DNA from: an uncultured Myxococcales bacterium
Lineage (GTDB): Bacteria; Myxococcota_A; UBA9042; DTJE01
NCBI GenBank assembly: GCA_903847405.1
Contig: CAINDP010000212.1
Location: 1 to 64,000 of the forward strand
DNA: 64,000 nt
Direction of reading: 5' to 3'
Shown: positions 16,984 to 26,083 of the stretch, piece by piece
How the letters are laid out: each line of letters starts with the position of its first letter
How positions within the stretch are numbered: position 1 is the stretch's first letter
The notes under the pieces: generated by a model
The model's input: only the letters and a program-made list of their open reading frames with translations
The model's database searches: none
What the model was told of the DNA's origin: nothing
Made by a program: the position numbers and the translations under genes

Positions 16984-18354
16984 TCACCAGCGCGCGACGG
17001 CGCCAATCACCATGCCCCGTCCATCCGGCGCCGGGGCGGCGACCGGCATCGGCATCCGCTCCATCGTGATGCGGTCCTCGGGACGGACCTCGGCGCGCAC
17101 GGCCTCCCAGATGACCAGGCCGATTCCCAGCGCCAGCAGGCCGCTGCCCACGCCGAAGCCGACGTATTCGTACTTCCGGTAGGTCGACTCGTCCGAGTCG
17201 TGCTTGTCCGCCATCGACCGCAGCCAGAACGCCGCGCCCAGCGAACCGCCGCCCAGGATCATCGACGTGACGCCCAGGCCGCCGCGCCAGGAAAACGACT
17301 TGTTCGCCAGTTTCAGGTCCAGCCGGACGTCCGACACCGTGCCGACGCGGACCGTCACGGCCTGCGACACCTGCGTGTAGTCCTCCTTTTCGACCACGAC
17401 CTGGTGGACGCCCGATTCGCAGGGGAGCGGCTCGGCGAAGGGGGACACGGCCACGACCTTGCCGTCGATGTAGATGCGGGCCTTGCGGATGTTGGTGAAG
17501 ACCCGGATGAACCCATCGGTCTTCAGTTTTTCCATCGCGAAGGTCATGCGCAGGGGTTCCCGGGAACGGACCATGAACTGGCGCTCCAGGCTCTGGTGCC
17601 CGATGCGCTTGAGGATCACCCTGTGCGTGCCTTCCGGCAGGTGGGTCGTGTAGGGCGTCTGCCCCAGGACCTGCTCGGGGTCGTCCACGTAGATTTCGGC
17701 GCCCGTCGGGTCCGAGTCGATCGTGACCTCGGGAAGGGCCAGGAACGCCTTTTCCTTCATCAGTTCGATCGTCCGCTCGACGTCCGCGGCATCCGTCGGC
17801 AGCGCGCCGCTGTTCTGGGACTTGTACAGGTCCAGGTAGGCACGGTAGGTGGCGCCGGCCTTGTCGTACCCCGCGGCCTTCTCCCAGGCCTTCGCGGCGT
17901 TGAACAGGTTCGACGGGTGGGCGAACAGGGCCTGGGCGGCCTCGAAGGTGGACACGGCTTCCAGGTACTTCCCTTCGTCGTACAGGGCCTGGCCGCGGGC
18001 CGCCAGAGCGCGGGCCTTGTCCTTGGGGTCCTCGACGACGGGCGCAGCGGGTGTCTCGGCGGGCACCGGGGTCGTGCCGTCCGCAGCGACCGGCGGGACC
18101 GTGCCATCCGCCGGGGGCGTCCCGGCAACGGGCGCGGGGACGTCGGCGGGAGGCGTCGCAACCGCGGGCGCGGCCGCCTCGGCCGGGACCGGAGCGACGG
18201 CCGCAGGGGCGTCGGCCGGAACCGGGGCTTCTGCAGGCGCGGGCGCCACGGCCGGCGACGGGTCCGGCTGGGGCTCCTGGGCCAGGACGTGCGCCGGGAG
18301 CGTCACGCCCACCAGCATCACCAGGACCATCATGCGCAGATCGATTCGCTTCAT
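16984..18354 (-). CDS. Exported TPR/PEGA-domain protein
   Basis: 456 residues. The signal peptide (about 1-25, ending HVLAQEP) leads into an Ala/Pro/Val-rich low-complexity region (about 27-110), a short TPR-like helical part (about 115-190), and PEGA repeats starting VTIDSDPTGAEIYVDD and IRVFTNIRKARIYIDG. Two hydrophobic segments near the C-terminus (about 370-425) suggest a membrane attachment. PEGA domains are wall-associated binding modules. The promoter in front has a palindrome in its spacer (18452-18466), suggesting repressor control. It is divergent from the aldo/keto reductase. Confidence 0.82.
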   Translation of the reverse strand: MKRIDLRMMVLVMLVGVTLPAHVLAQEPQPDPSPAVAPAPAEAPVPADAPAAVAPVPAEAAAPAVATPPADVPAPVAGTPPADGTVPPVAADGTTPVPAETPAAPVVEDPKDKARALAARGQALYDEGKYLEAVSTFEAAQALFAHPSNLFNAAKAWEKAAGYDKAGATYRAYLDLYKSQNSGALPTDAADVERTIELMKEKAFLALPEVTIDSDPTGAEIYVDDPEQVLGQTPYTTHLPEGTHRVILKRIGHQSLERQFMVRSREPLRMTFAMEKLKTDGFIRVFTNIRKARIYIDGKVVAVSPFAEPLPCESGVHQVVVEKEDYTQVSQAVTVRVGTVSDVRLDLKLANKSFSWRGGLGVTSMILGGGSLGAAFWLRSMADKHDSDESTYRKYEYVGFGVGSGLLALGIGLVIWEAVRAEVRPEDRITMERMPMPVAAPAPDGRGMVIGAVARW

Positions 18355-18441
18355 TCGGTTCCCCCGGGCTGGAAGATCAATGGCAAAATCCTCGGCGACG
18401 CTGCCGTCATCAAGGTTCCGGGCAATCGCAATACGGGTAGA

Positions 18442-18470
18442 ATGGTAGGAGCACCCCAAAGGGGTGTCAA
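18442..18470 (-). promoter_or_regulatory. Promoter with an operator-like palindrome in its spacer
   Basis: On the minus strand TTGACA (18470-18465) is separated by 17 bases from TACCAT (18447-18442). The spacer contains the perfect palindrome CACCCC-AAA-GGGGTG at 18452-18466. A protein bound there would cover the promoter. Confidence 0.6.
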
Positions 18471-18512
18471 GGACGGCGCAGCCTAGCGCCATGCGGCGCA
18501 GAAGGAGAAAGG

Positions 18513-19442
18513 ATGCAGTATCGGCGGCTTGGGAAGGCAGGGTTCGACGTGTCCGTCGTTGCCCTGGGCACATGGGCCATTGGCGGCAAGGACTTCGGGC
18601 ACACCGACGACCGGGATTCCATCAAGGCGATCCACCGGGCCCTGGACCTGGGGGTGACGCTGTTCGACACGGCCCCCATCTATGGCAGCGGCCGGGCCGA
18701 GGAGATCGTGGGGAAGGCTCTGGTGGGGATCCGCAAGGACGTGATCATCGCGACCAAGTGCGGGCCCGTCGAGCCCCGTCCCGGGCTTCTGCGGATGGAC
18801 TACTCGCCGAAGGGGTTGGCCGCGCAGGTCGACGCCAGCCTGCGGCGCCTGCAGACGGACGTGATCGACCTGCTGCAGTTGCACTGGCCGGACCCGGCAT
18901 GGCCGATCGAGGACGCCGTGGGGGCCATGGCGCGACTGGTGCAGACGGGGAAGGTCCGGGCCATCGGGGTGTCGAACACGCAACCCGAGGAACTGCAGCG
19001 GGCCCTGGCGGCGGGTCCCGTCGTTTCGGTGCAGGAGCCCTACAGCCTGCTGAACCGCGACTTCGACAAGGAACTGCTGCCCCTGTGCCGCGAGCATGAC
19101 CTGGCCGTCCTGGTGTACGAACCCCTGGCCCGGGGCCTGCTGTCCGGCAAGTTCAACCCGAAGTCCCGATTCGAACCGGGCGACGTCCGGGCCACGGATC
19201 CCCGCTTCAAGGGCAAGGCATTCCTGGCCAACCTCCAGGCCGCGGAGCGGGTCGCGACGATCGCCAGGACCGAGGGCCTCCCGGCGGCGCAGGCGGCCAT
19301 CGCCTGGGTCCTGGCGCAGCCCGGGATCACCACGGCGCTGTGCGGCGCCAAGACCGCGGCCCAGACCTTCGAAAACGCCCGCGCCGCCGATCTGGCCCTG
19401 GATGCGACGACCCTTGCCGCCCTGGACGGGATCCTGGCCTGA
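18513..19442 (+). CDS. Aldo/keto reductase
   Basis: 309 residues. The AKR pattern is clear: LGTWAIGG near the start, LGVTLFDTAPIYGSGRAEEIVGKAL (Asp and Tyr of the catalytic tetrad), IIATKCGP (Lys), and later LLQLHWPDP (His) and IGVSNTQPEEL. It reduces an aldehyde or ketone using NADPH in the cytoplasm, or acts in reverse. AAGGAG lies upstream of ATG. Its stop codon is followed 38 bases later by the GTGGAC repeat at 19480. The substrate is unknown. Confidence 0.93.
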   Translation: MQYRRLGKAGFDVSVVALGTWAIGGKDFGHTDDRDSIKAIHRALDLGVTLFDTAPIYGSGRAEEIVGKALVGIRKDVIIATKCGPVEPRPGLLRMDYSPKGLAAQVDASLRRLQTDVIDLLQLHWPDPAWPIEDAVGAMARLVQTGKVRAIGVSNTQPEELQRALAAGPVVSVQEPYSLLNRDFDKELLPLCREHDLAVLVYEPLARGLLSGKFNPKSRFEPGDVRATDPRFKGKAFLANLQAAERVATIARTEGLPAAQAAIAWVLAQPGITTALCGAKTAAQTFENARAADLALDATTLAALDGILA

Positions 19443-19479
19443 TCGCTCGCCTGCCGAAACTCGCATTCGTGGACGGTGT

Positions 19480-19535
19480 CGTGGACGTGCAGGTGGACGT
19501 GGACGTGGACGTCGACGTGGACGTGGACGTGGACG
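19480..19535 (+). repeat. GTGGAC-hexamer intergenic repeat, copy 2
   Basis: About nine GTGGAC-type hexamers lie on the plus strand, with GTGCAG interrupting at the same place as in copy 1 at the window start. The first 44 bases match copy 1 at 42 positions. It lies between convergent genes (aldo/keto reductase stop at 19442, phosphatidylserine synthase end at 19542) and runs in the same direction as the upstream gene. Read as protein it would give Val-Asp repeats, but no gene uses it. Confidence 0.85.
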
Positions 19536-19541
19536 CTCGCG

Positions 19542-20321
19542 CTACAACGGTTCGCGTGCCCGGGGCGTCGGCCTGCGCCCATGGCGAATCCGCCACGCCA
19601 GGGTGACCAGCCATTCCGCCGGCCCCATCACGACGTATGCCGAGCCCAGCACCAGCAGGACCGCGCTGGCCTTCGTCTTCACGATCGCAGCCACGATCAG
19701 GGCGACCATGACCAGCAGCAGCACCTTGATCGGCAGGGTCAGGTGGACGTGCTTGAAGTTCCGGTACCGGACGGTGCTGACCATCAGCATCCCCACCGAA
19801 AGCATCGCGATCCCCGTCAAGAGGACCTGCGTTTCGGCGTTGACGTCGAGGTCCACGCACATCCACACCAGCGTCGCCACGATGCCCGCGGCGCCCGGGA
19901 TGGGAAGGCCCGTGAAGAAGTTCGAGGGTCCGCGGGTGCGTTCGGCCTGGACGTTGAACCGTGCCAGCCGCATGGCGCCGCAGGCCAGGTACAGGAACGC
20001 CAGGATCAGCCCCGCGTGGCTGCCGTCCACGTCGATCTGGCGCAGCGCGAAGGCATAGGCCAGCACGGCCGGCGCCATCCCGAACGACAGGATGTCCGCC
20101 AGGGAGTCCAACTGGACGCCGAACTTGGTTTCGGTGCGCGTCATGCGCGCGACCCGTCCGTCCAGACCGTCGGCAATCGCCGCCATCACGATGGCCAGCG
20201 CGGCGCGACGGAACGCCTCGGCGGTGCCCTCCATGCTCCAGATCACCGCCAGCAGGCCGAAGAAGACACTGCTGAGCGTGAAGAGGTTGGGCAGGATGTA
20301 CTTGCTTTTGCGAAGGTCCAT
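19542..20321 (-). CDS. pssA: CDP-diacylglycerol-serine O-phosphatidyltransferase
   Basis: 259 residues and about eight membrane segments. The CDP-alcohol phosphotransferase motif DG-xx-AR-x8-G-x3-D-x3-D is complete (DGRVARM ... GVQLDSLAD, near residue 54-76). The start region LRKSKYILPNLFTLSSVFFG is characteristic of PssA type II. It makes phosphatidylserine from CDP-diacylglycerol and serine in the inner membrane. No psd gene is adjacent. The start ATG at 20321 is chosen at the conserved MDLRKSK; the ribosome site is weak. Confidence 0.93.
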   Translation of the reverse strand: MDLRKSKYILPNLFTLSSVFFGLLAVIWSMEGTAEAFRRAALAIVMAAIADGLDGRVARMTRTETKFGVQLDSLADILSFGMAPAVLAYAFALRQIDVDGSHAGLILAFLYLACGAMRLARFNVQAERTRGPSNFFTGLPIPGAAGIVATLVWMCVDLDVNAETQVLLTGIAMLSVGMLMVSTVRYRNFKHVHLTLPIKVLLLVMVALIVAAIVKTKASAVLLVLGSAYVVMGPAEWLVTLAWRIRHGRRPTPRAREPL

Positions 20322-20397
20322 CGCGAAAAGCGTACGCGTCTTGACGCGGCTTGGCAAGGTCAACCAGCAGGTCCGGAAACGGGCCGGGCGCCCGGGA

Positions 20398-22443
20398 TCA
20401 CGCCCACCGGTTCCAGCGGCCGACCCACCGGCCGAAGACCCCGAATGCCTTGGGATCCCCGGACCCTGGCAGGGCCGGCCGTTCCACCGTGAAATCGACG
20501 GCCTCGGGAAACTCCCGGCGCAGGTCCAGCAGCGCGCCGAGGGTCAGGGCCGGCACCCAGGCGATGTCCGAGTAGAACGATCCCCGGGGCGATGCCCGGC
20601 CCGACCAGTAGGCCCAGTCGGTGTGGTTCACCTGCTCGGGCTGCCACCCATGGAAGCGCGCATCGCGGCCCAGGTCGTCCCGGGCCGACGACACCAACTG
20701 GGCGCAGTACGCGATCATCCACGCGGCCACGCGCCCCCAGTGCCCGTCCCCCGTCGCCCGCTGCAGGCGCAGGTAGTCCAGCGCGATGGCCACGCCGTAG
20801 GGATCCAGGTGATGGTGCGCCACCGACACGGACGTGCCGCCGGTGGTCGAAAACGCCCGCCGGCCCAGGGGCGTGCGCGGGTCGAACGGAACGTCCCACC
20901 CGAACACCCAGGTTTCGGTGAACCGGGCCGCCGCCACCGCGCCCTCCAGGTGGGTCGGATCCCCCGTTTCCCGCCAGGCGGCCAGCAGCGCCCGCAGCAC
21001 CGCGTGGCCCGCCTCCTTGTCGATGCACAGCGCGTCCAGCGTGTCCCCCGAAAGGTCCCCGCGGATCGCCGACGCGGCAAAGACGTCGGCCGCCGGACGC
21101 AGGGCGGACAGGTACCGCCCGTCCCGGGTCCGGGCGTGCAGTTCGGCCAGCAGCCACACGATGTAGGCGCCGTTCGTGCCCGTGTCGTCCACGCGCACGC
21201 CCGCCGGGGTCCACCACTTGCCCGGGTTGCCGTCGGACGGCAGGTGGGCCGCGAAGAAATCCCCCAGCGCACGGGCCTGTTCCAGCCACCGCGACCCGTC
21301 GCCCCCGACCGCAGCGGCCGCGTCGGCCAGGCCCAGGAACGCCACGCCCGCCTAGCCCATCAACCGCGTGGACAGCGTGTCGCGACGGGCGTAGGCCAGT
21401 CCCGTCCACCGCCGCCGGCCCCGCTGCCAGTCCGTGTGGAACAGCCCGTTCGCCAGGCGCCCGCCCCCGAAGAAGTCGGCGACCGCCGTGGCCATTTCGA
21501 CCAGGCGGGGTTCGCCCGTTTCCACGCCGACGCGGTGCAGCGACAGGGCCAGTTCGATGTTCTTGCCCAGGAAACCCGCCGACAGCGTGTTCAGGACCGG
21601 CAGGTGGGCCAGGCGCGCCTCGATGAAGCCCGTGGCGCCCCCATCCTGGACGAACAGGTTGCGCGTAACGTGCTGGACCTTGGACCGGACGATCGCGCCC
21701 CAGTCCGGGACGACCGGCGGCGCGGGCATCCGGCCCCACCACCACCGCAGGGCGTCGTGCATCGCCGCGATGCCGCCCGTCGGCGACGCGAACACCACGA
21801 AACGGCGGGTCCCGGTCCACTGGCCGTCCACGCGGTGCCAGCGACGCACGCCCCGCCGCGGGCCGCCCAGCGGGTACCACTTGCGGCGGTAGGCCACCGG
21901 TTCCTCGGCCAGGGGCCATTCGACGGCCAGGCGCACCTGCTCGCCTCCGCCACCGTGGTCGGGCGGGATGATCGACGTCCGCACGCACGACAAATCCGCC
22001 TCGCTGGCGGCCGGCAACGTCCACAGACCGACGCACGCGACGCCGTCGGACACGAACGACGCCGACGGCAGCGCGCAGCGATCCTCCCGGAAGGCCCAAC
22101 CCACCTCGGGCCCGCCCCGGGGGAACCGCCCCTCGCCGATCCGGTTGCCGTCGTACATCACGGCAGGCACGGTCCAGTGAACCGCGGCCCCCGCCCATTC
22201 GACCCCATACGACACCCGCAACCGGCCGCGCCCCGCGATCCGCCACGTCCGTTCGACGACCCGGATCCGGCCGTCCGGCGACGCCTCGACGACGCGATCC
22301 TCGACCATCCCCAGCGCCCCGAAGGACGCCCGCAGGACGCCCCCGTCGGATTCGACGGACTGCGGCGCCACGCGGCGTCCGTTCCATTCGATGGCGATGT
22401 CCAGGTGAAGTTCGACGGCGAGGTCGGGGATTGGCGTGTCCAT
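20398..22443 (-). pseudogene. Hairpin-fold glycosidase-like protein interrupted by an in-frame TAG
   Basis: One continuous frame of 682 codons is broken only by TAG at 21354-21352. The first part (21352-22443, 363 codons) is beta-rich, with many Trp residues and a YRRKWYPLGGPRRGVRRWHR stretch. The second part (20398-21351) is all-alpha, with aromatic-rich repeats (WVFGWDVPFDP; GYIVWLLAE-like YIVWLLAELHAR), as in six-hairpin glycoside hydrolases and similar (alpha/alpha)6 enzymes. The sequence runs smoothly across the stop (RLMG-stop-AGVAFLGLADAA), so it was probably one protein and a single change such as TGG to TAG would explain it. No motif pins down the substrate. If the stop is real, a GTG at 21345 could start a separate 315-residue product. 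It could be a sequencing error, a pseudogene or amber readthrough. Confidence 0.7.
21352..21354 (-). other. In-frame TAG inside an otherwise intact gene
   Basis: The minus-strand reading is ATG GGC TAG GCG GGC GTG GCG. The frame is open for 363 codons before it and 317 after. No GGAGG site precedes the GTG two codons downstream, which argues against an ordinary separate start. Confidence 0.8.
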
Positions 22444-22447
22444 GGGC

Positions 22448-23755
22448 CTACAGGACCTTGAACGCCAGGTCCAGCGCGACGTGGTGCATCGAGCCGTGGC
22501 CCTTGCCGTTGACCGGCGGGCTGAGGACGCTGTCCTGGATGTTCATCAGTTCGTACCAGGTCCGCTGGTAGGTCAGGCCGACCTGCAGCCACTTCAGCGC
22601 GCGCCACCGGGCGCCCATCGAGATGCCGTTGTGGCTGCGGGTGATGTTGTCCAGCGACAGGGTGCTGGTCGGGATCGGGGTGGCGTCATGCTGGTAGCCG
22701 ACCATCAGGTCCAGTTCGGGGATCGGGCGATACATCATGCCCGCGCTGATGTTCCAGGCGTTGTTGTAGTTCTTGGGCGTGCGCATTTCGATGACGCCGG
22801 CCTTCATCACCTGTTCCTGGAGGGTCTGGTAGTGCCAGTAGAACATGTCGACGCCGATCTCGACGTCCTTGATGAACTCCCAGTTGATGCCCGCGCGCAG
22901 GGTGAAGGGCAGCGTGAAGTTGGTGGTCTGCTGCAGTTTCTGCGTCGCGCCCAGGGAGTTGGTGATCTTCAGCGGCCCCTTCAGCGTCACGTCCGCGCCG
23001 CTGATGAACGAAAAGCCCAGGCCCAGCGTCTTGATCGGCCGGAACAGCAGGCCCACGTTCCAGTTCCAGGTCCAGCCCGCGCCCATCAGGTCCATCTTGC
23101 GGTCACCGGCCCGCACGGCCTCCGAATCGTCCCAGCGCAGGTCCGGATTCGCCGTGATCTGATCGTTCATGTACTGCACACCCTGCTGGCGCAGGTACAC
23201 CGCGCTGATCCCGGCGCCCAGCGAGAACTTTTCCGTGATTTCGTAGGCCAGGGCGCCCGTCATGTGGACGGCCGCGAAGAAGCCGCTGACCAGGTGGTAC
23301 CGGGTCGGCTCGTTCTTGGGCAGCACCGCGCCGAAGAAGTTCGGGGCGTAGATCGCCAGTCCGCCGCGCAGTTTCTTCGTCCCGAAATCGGACCCGATGG
23401 CCAGGAACGGCAGCACGCCCCAGGACTGGTCGGGCTTCAGTTCGGCGTTGTCCTTGATCGTCCCGCGCAGCTTGCCCTTGCTGTCATAGAACTTGAACCC
23501 GAGGTCCACGAAGGTGGCCTGGGCCGTCAGGTAGACGTTCGTCCCCTTCTGCAGCGTCAGGCCCGCCGGGTTCGCGAAGATCGCGGTGAGGTCGTCGGGC
23601 TTGCCCATGACGGCCATCATGCCGCACCGGCGCGTGCCGAAATCCGGGGTGCTGAAGCCACCCGCCTTCGCGGGGCCGGCCGCGCCGACGGCCAGGATCG
23701 CCGCCATCGCCGCCACCACGGTCCGCCCACCCAGCCGCGCCGTCACATTCGCCAT
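22448..23755 (-). CDS. Outer-membrane FadL/TodX-family transporter
   Basis: 435 residues. After a signal peptide (ending GPAKAGG), FSTPDFGTRRCGMMAVMGKPDDLTAIFANPAGL matches the N-terminal hatch pattern of FadL proteins, in which NPAG(L) is highly conserved. The remainder alternates in the manner of a 14-strand barrel and ends in a hydrophobic strand (ALDLAFKVL). Such proteins carry long-chain fatty acids or other hydrophobic compounds across the outer membrane. GGAGG lies five bases before ATG 23755. It starts just upstream of the interrupted gene, four bases apart, so the two are probably co-transcribed. Confidence 0.88.
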   Translation of the reverse strand: MANVTARLGGRTVVAAMAAILAVGAAGPAKAGGFSTPDFGTRRCGMMAVMGKPDDLTAIFANPAGLTLQKGTNVYLTAQATFVDLGFKFYDSKGKLRGTIKDNAELKPDQSWGVLPFLAIGSDFGTKKLRGGLAIYAPNFFGAVLPKNEPTRYHLVSGFFAAVHMTGALAYEITEKFSLGAGISAVYLRQQGVQYMNDQITANPDLRWDDSEAVRAGDRKMDLMGAGWTWNWNVGLLFRPIKTLGLGFSFISGADVTLKGPLKITNSLGATQKLQQTTNFTLPFTLRAGINWEFIKDVEIGVDMFYWHYQTLQEQVMKAGVIEMRTPKNYNNAWNISAGMMYRPIPELDLMVGYQHDATPIPTSTLSLDNITRSHNGISMGARWRALKWLQVGLTYQRTWYELMNIQDSVLSPPVNGKGHGSMHHVALDLAFKVL

Positions 23756-23922
23756 CCGGTCCTCCGGTTCCACGGTCGGCGGCGATGCTATCCCGCATGA
23801 CGCAACGGGTCAACGCGATCTGCACGGTTCCAGGCGAACCGCAAACACCCTGGAATTTCCTCTCGACGCGCTTTGACGCAGTGCTATCATCTGCCCGACC
23901 TGGACCCACCTGGGAGGTGATG

Positions 23923-24714
23923 ATGGCCCCTGATCGCAAGTTCCAGACGCGCATGGCTGCGGGGATCGCGCTTTCCCTCCTGGTGGGAATCGCGGCATGC
24001 GGCCTGGACGAGCACTACACCGGCATGGGCGCGGGCGCATTGCCCGGCGACAAGCTCTACCCGCAGCCGGACCCGGGCCCGAACCCGTGCCAGGTGACGA
24101 CCGACGTCCCCACCAGCACCGACCTCCCCGTGGTCACGGTGGACAGCCTGGCCGGCAAGACCTACCGGTTCGACAGCCTCGCGCTGTCCAAGCCGCTGCC
24201 CGAAGCCCTGGCGGAAATGGTCAACCCCTTCATCGTGGACCAGTTGACCCAGGAACTGATCAACGTCCTGCTGGTCATCGACACGGACGATCGCACCGCG
24301 GAAACGATGGGCGTCCGTCTGGGCACCGGCCCCAAGCCGGCGACCGCCGGATCCTACGCGTTCGGCGACGCCCCGCAGACCGTGACCTTCACCTTCGAAA
24401 ACCCCGGATTCATTTCCGCGGCGCCGACCAGCCTGGCGATTTCCGTGTCGTTCGGCGACTCGTCCCTGGTGCTGCCCGTGAAGGCCCTGACGCTGAAGGG
24501 CACGTTCAAGACCGATGGCACCGCCATCCAGGGCGGCACCCTGGTCGGCGCGATCACCGAAGCGGACGCCACCACCGCCATGACCCCCCTGGGCTCCCTG
24601 GCGGACGTCCTGACCCTCCAGAACCCGCCGATCACCCCCGACACCACCGTTGACGGTCAGCCGGCCTGGTCCTTCGAGGCGACGTTCACGGCAATCGAAG
24701 CGACGGTGAATTGA
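23923..24714 (+). CDS. Lipoprotein of unknown function
   Basis: 263 residues. The N-terminus is basic then hydrophobic and ends in a GIAAC lipobox (Cys about 25), so the protein is probably lipid-anchored. The rest is beta-rich and Thr/Pro-rich with no recognised motif. Two adjacent ATGs (23920, 23923) are available; the second has GGAGG five bases away. Its stop lies 68 bases before the next gene, a CrtC-like secreted protein, on the same strand. Confidence 0.75.
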   Translation: MAPDRKFQTRMAAGIALSLLVGIAACGLDEHYTGMGAGALPGDKLYPQPDPGPNPCQVTTDVPTSTDLPVVTVDSLAGKTYRFDSLALSKPLPEALAEMVNPFIVDQLTQELINVLLVIDTDDRTAETMGVRLGTGPKPATAGSYAFGDAPQTVTFTFENPGFISAAPTSLAISVSFGDSSLVLPVKALTLKGTFKTDGTAIQGGTLVGAITEADATTAMTPLGSLADVLTLQNPPITPDTTVDGQPAWSFEATFTAIEATVN

Positions 24715-24782
24715 CCGCGGCCTTGCACGTCCTACCCACGCGCCGGGCTGCACGGAATCAGAAACTCCCAAGGAGGCTCACG

Positions 24783-25880
24783 ATGTCGGTGAAGGCCATC
24801 AGTTCCCTTTGGATCGCGGTGCTCCTGTTCACCGCCCTGCCCGCCCAGGCCAAGGTCAAGGCCGACATGTCGGGCGCGGCGGTCCAGCAGACCAGCAAGC
24901 TGGACTTTCTGCGGCACCCCGACGACGCGAAGTACTACACGGAATCGTGGACCACGATCCTGCAGTCGGACCAGGGCCACATCCTGTACATCAACTTCAT
25001 GTACACCAACATCGGCGTGACCTCCGGCCGCGCGGCCGTCAGCGTCAACCTCACGATGCCCGGCGGCTCCCAGGCCAAGAACTACGGCTGGGAGTACGAC
25101 CAGGACGAGTACCAGGAGGACTTCGAGTCCGGTACGATCAAGATCGGGCCCCACTCGCTGACCCTGCAGGGCAAGACCGCCCGGTACCGCATCGAGGCGC
25201 CGGACATGCGCATCAACATCACCCTCAACGGGTGGACCAACGGCGCGAAGTTCCACGACGGCAAGATCTGCATCGACGACGCCTGCGACGAGTGGGTCGT
25301 GTCGTTCTTCCACGTACCGCGGGGCGACTTCGAGGGCGAGATGTCCGTCGGCGGCCAGCGGGCGCGCCTGAAGGGCCAGGGCTACCTGGACCACATGGTG
25401 AACAACCAGCTCAGCAGCAAGTGGTCGACCCACTGGTGGACGACGCGCTACTTCGCCCCGGACCACACGGTCGCCTTCTGGGCGTTCAAGACGCGGCCGG
25501 ACCGCGGCGGCGAAAAGGTGACGCGCCTGCTGATCGCGGACCGCGAAAGGATCCTGACGCTGACGGACAACGGGGGCCTCAAGACCGATACGCCCGTCAA
25601 GGATCCGGCCCCCAAGGGCCACAGCTACGACACGGTCTACAACCTGGACGTCAAGCGTTCCGGCCTGACCCTGGTCGGTACCTTCGTCGGCAAGGGCCTC
25701 CACGACCGCGACGGCGTCCTGGAACGCCTGCCCTGGGCCCAGCGCACCATCGCCCAGGCCGTCGCCGGCAACCCGATCATCTACCGCCAGCGGGGCGAAG
25801 CGACCCTGACGCTGACCCTCGAGGGCCAGCCCCCGATCCCCCTGACCGGCGCCGCCCTGATGGAAGCGATCGTCAACTGA
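24783..25880 (+). CDS. Exported CrtC/AttH-like lipocalin-fold protein
   Basis: 365 residues with a signal peptide (about 1-22, ending ALPAQAKVK). The body is beta-rich, and GQGYLDHMVNNQLSSKWSTH with a following FAPDHTVAFWAFKT is in the style of the Svf1/CrtC/AttH superfamily, where GY-x-DH precedes the central strand pair. It would be a periplasmic hydrophobic-ligand binder or hydratase-like protein. The start has AAGGAGG six bases upstream. It is a second, exported member of the superfamily also seen at 13604-14620. Confidence 0.68.
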   Translation: MSVKAISSLWIAVLLFTALPAQAKVKADMSGAAVQQTSKLDFLRHPDDAKYYTESWTTILQSDQGHILYINFMYTNIGVTSGRAAVSVNLTMPGGSQAKNYGWEYDQDEYQEDFESGTIKIGPHSLTLQGKTARYRIEAPDMRINITLNGWTNGAKFHDGKICIDDACDEWVVSFFHVPRGDFEGEMSVGGQRARLKGQGYLDHMVNNQLSSKWSTHWWTTRYFAPDHTVAFWAFKTRPDRGGEKVTRLLIADRERILTLTDNGGLKTDTPVKDPAPKGHSYDTVYNLDVKRSGLTLVGTFVGKGLHDRDGVLERLPWAQRTIAQAVAGNPIIYRQRGEATLTLTLEGQPPIPLTGAALMEAIVN

Positions 25881-25988
25881 CCGCCCCGGTATTCCCTTTG
25901 CCGCCACGGACTTCCCCCCGCATTGATTCCACGACAGTTCCACTCTGATATCACAAGGAAAGTTCTTGCCGCCGACGTGATTTTTTAG

Positions 25989-26018
25989 TGGACCATTCCG
26001 GCCTTGTTTGCCTAGAAT
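25989..26018 (+). promoter_or_regulatory. Candidate promoter of the electron-transfer operon
   Basis: TGGACC (25989-25994), an 18-base spacer and TAGAAT (26013-26018) lie about 66 bases before the first gene. A T-run (25981-25986) lies just upstream. The -10 hexamer is close to consensus. Confidence 0.5.
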
Positions 26019-26083
26019 CCCGCGCAGGATGCCGGACGCCTGTCGTCCGGGTGTACCAGTCTGAAGCGAACACGGAGGACCAC

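Noticed and set aside
19480-19535. Hexamer array considered as a CRISPR or as a coding Val-Asp repeat
   Set aside because: There are no spacers of regular length, and no reading frame with a start uses it.
23873-23889. TTGACG and TATCAT before the lipoprotein at 23923
   Set aside because: The two hexamers are only five bases apart, too close for a sigma-70 promoter.
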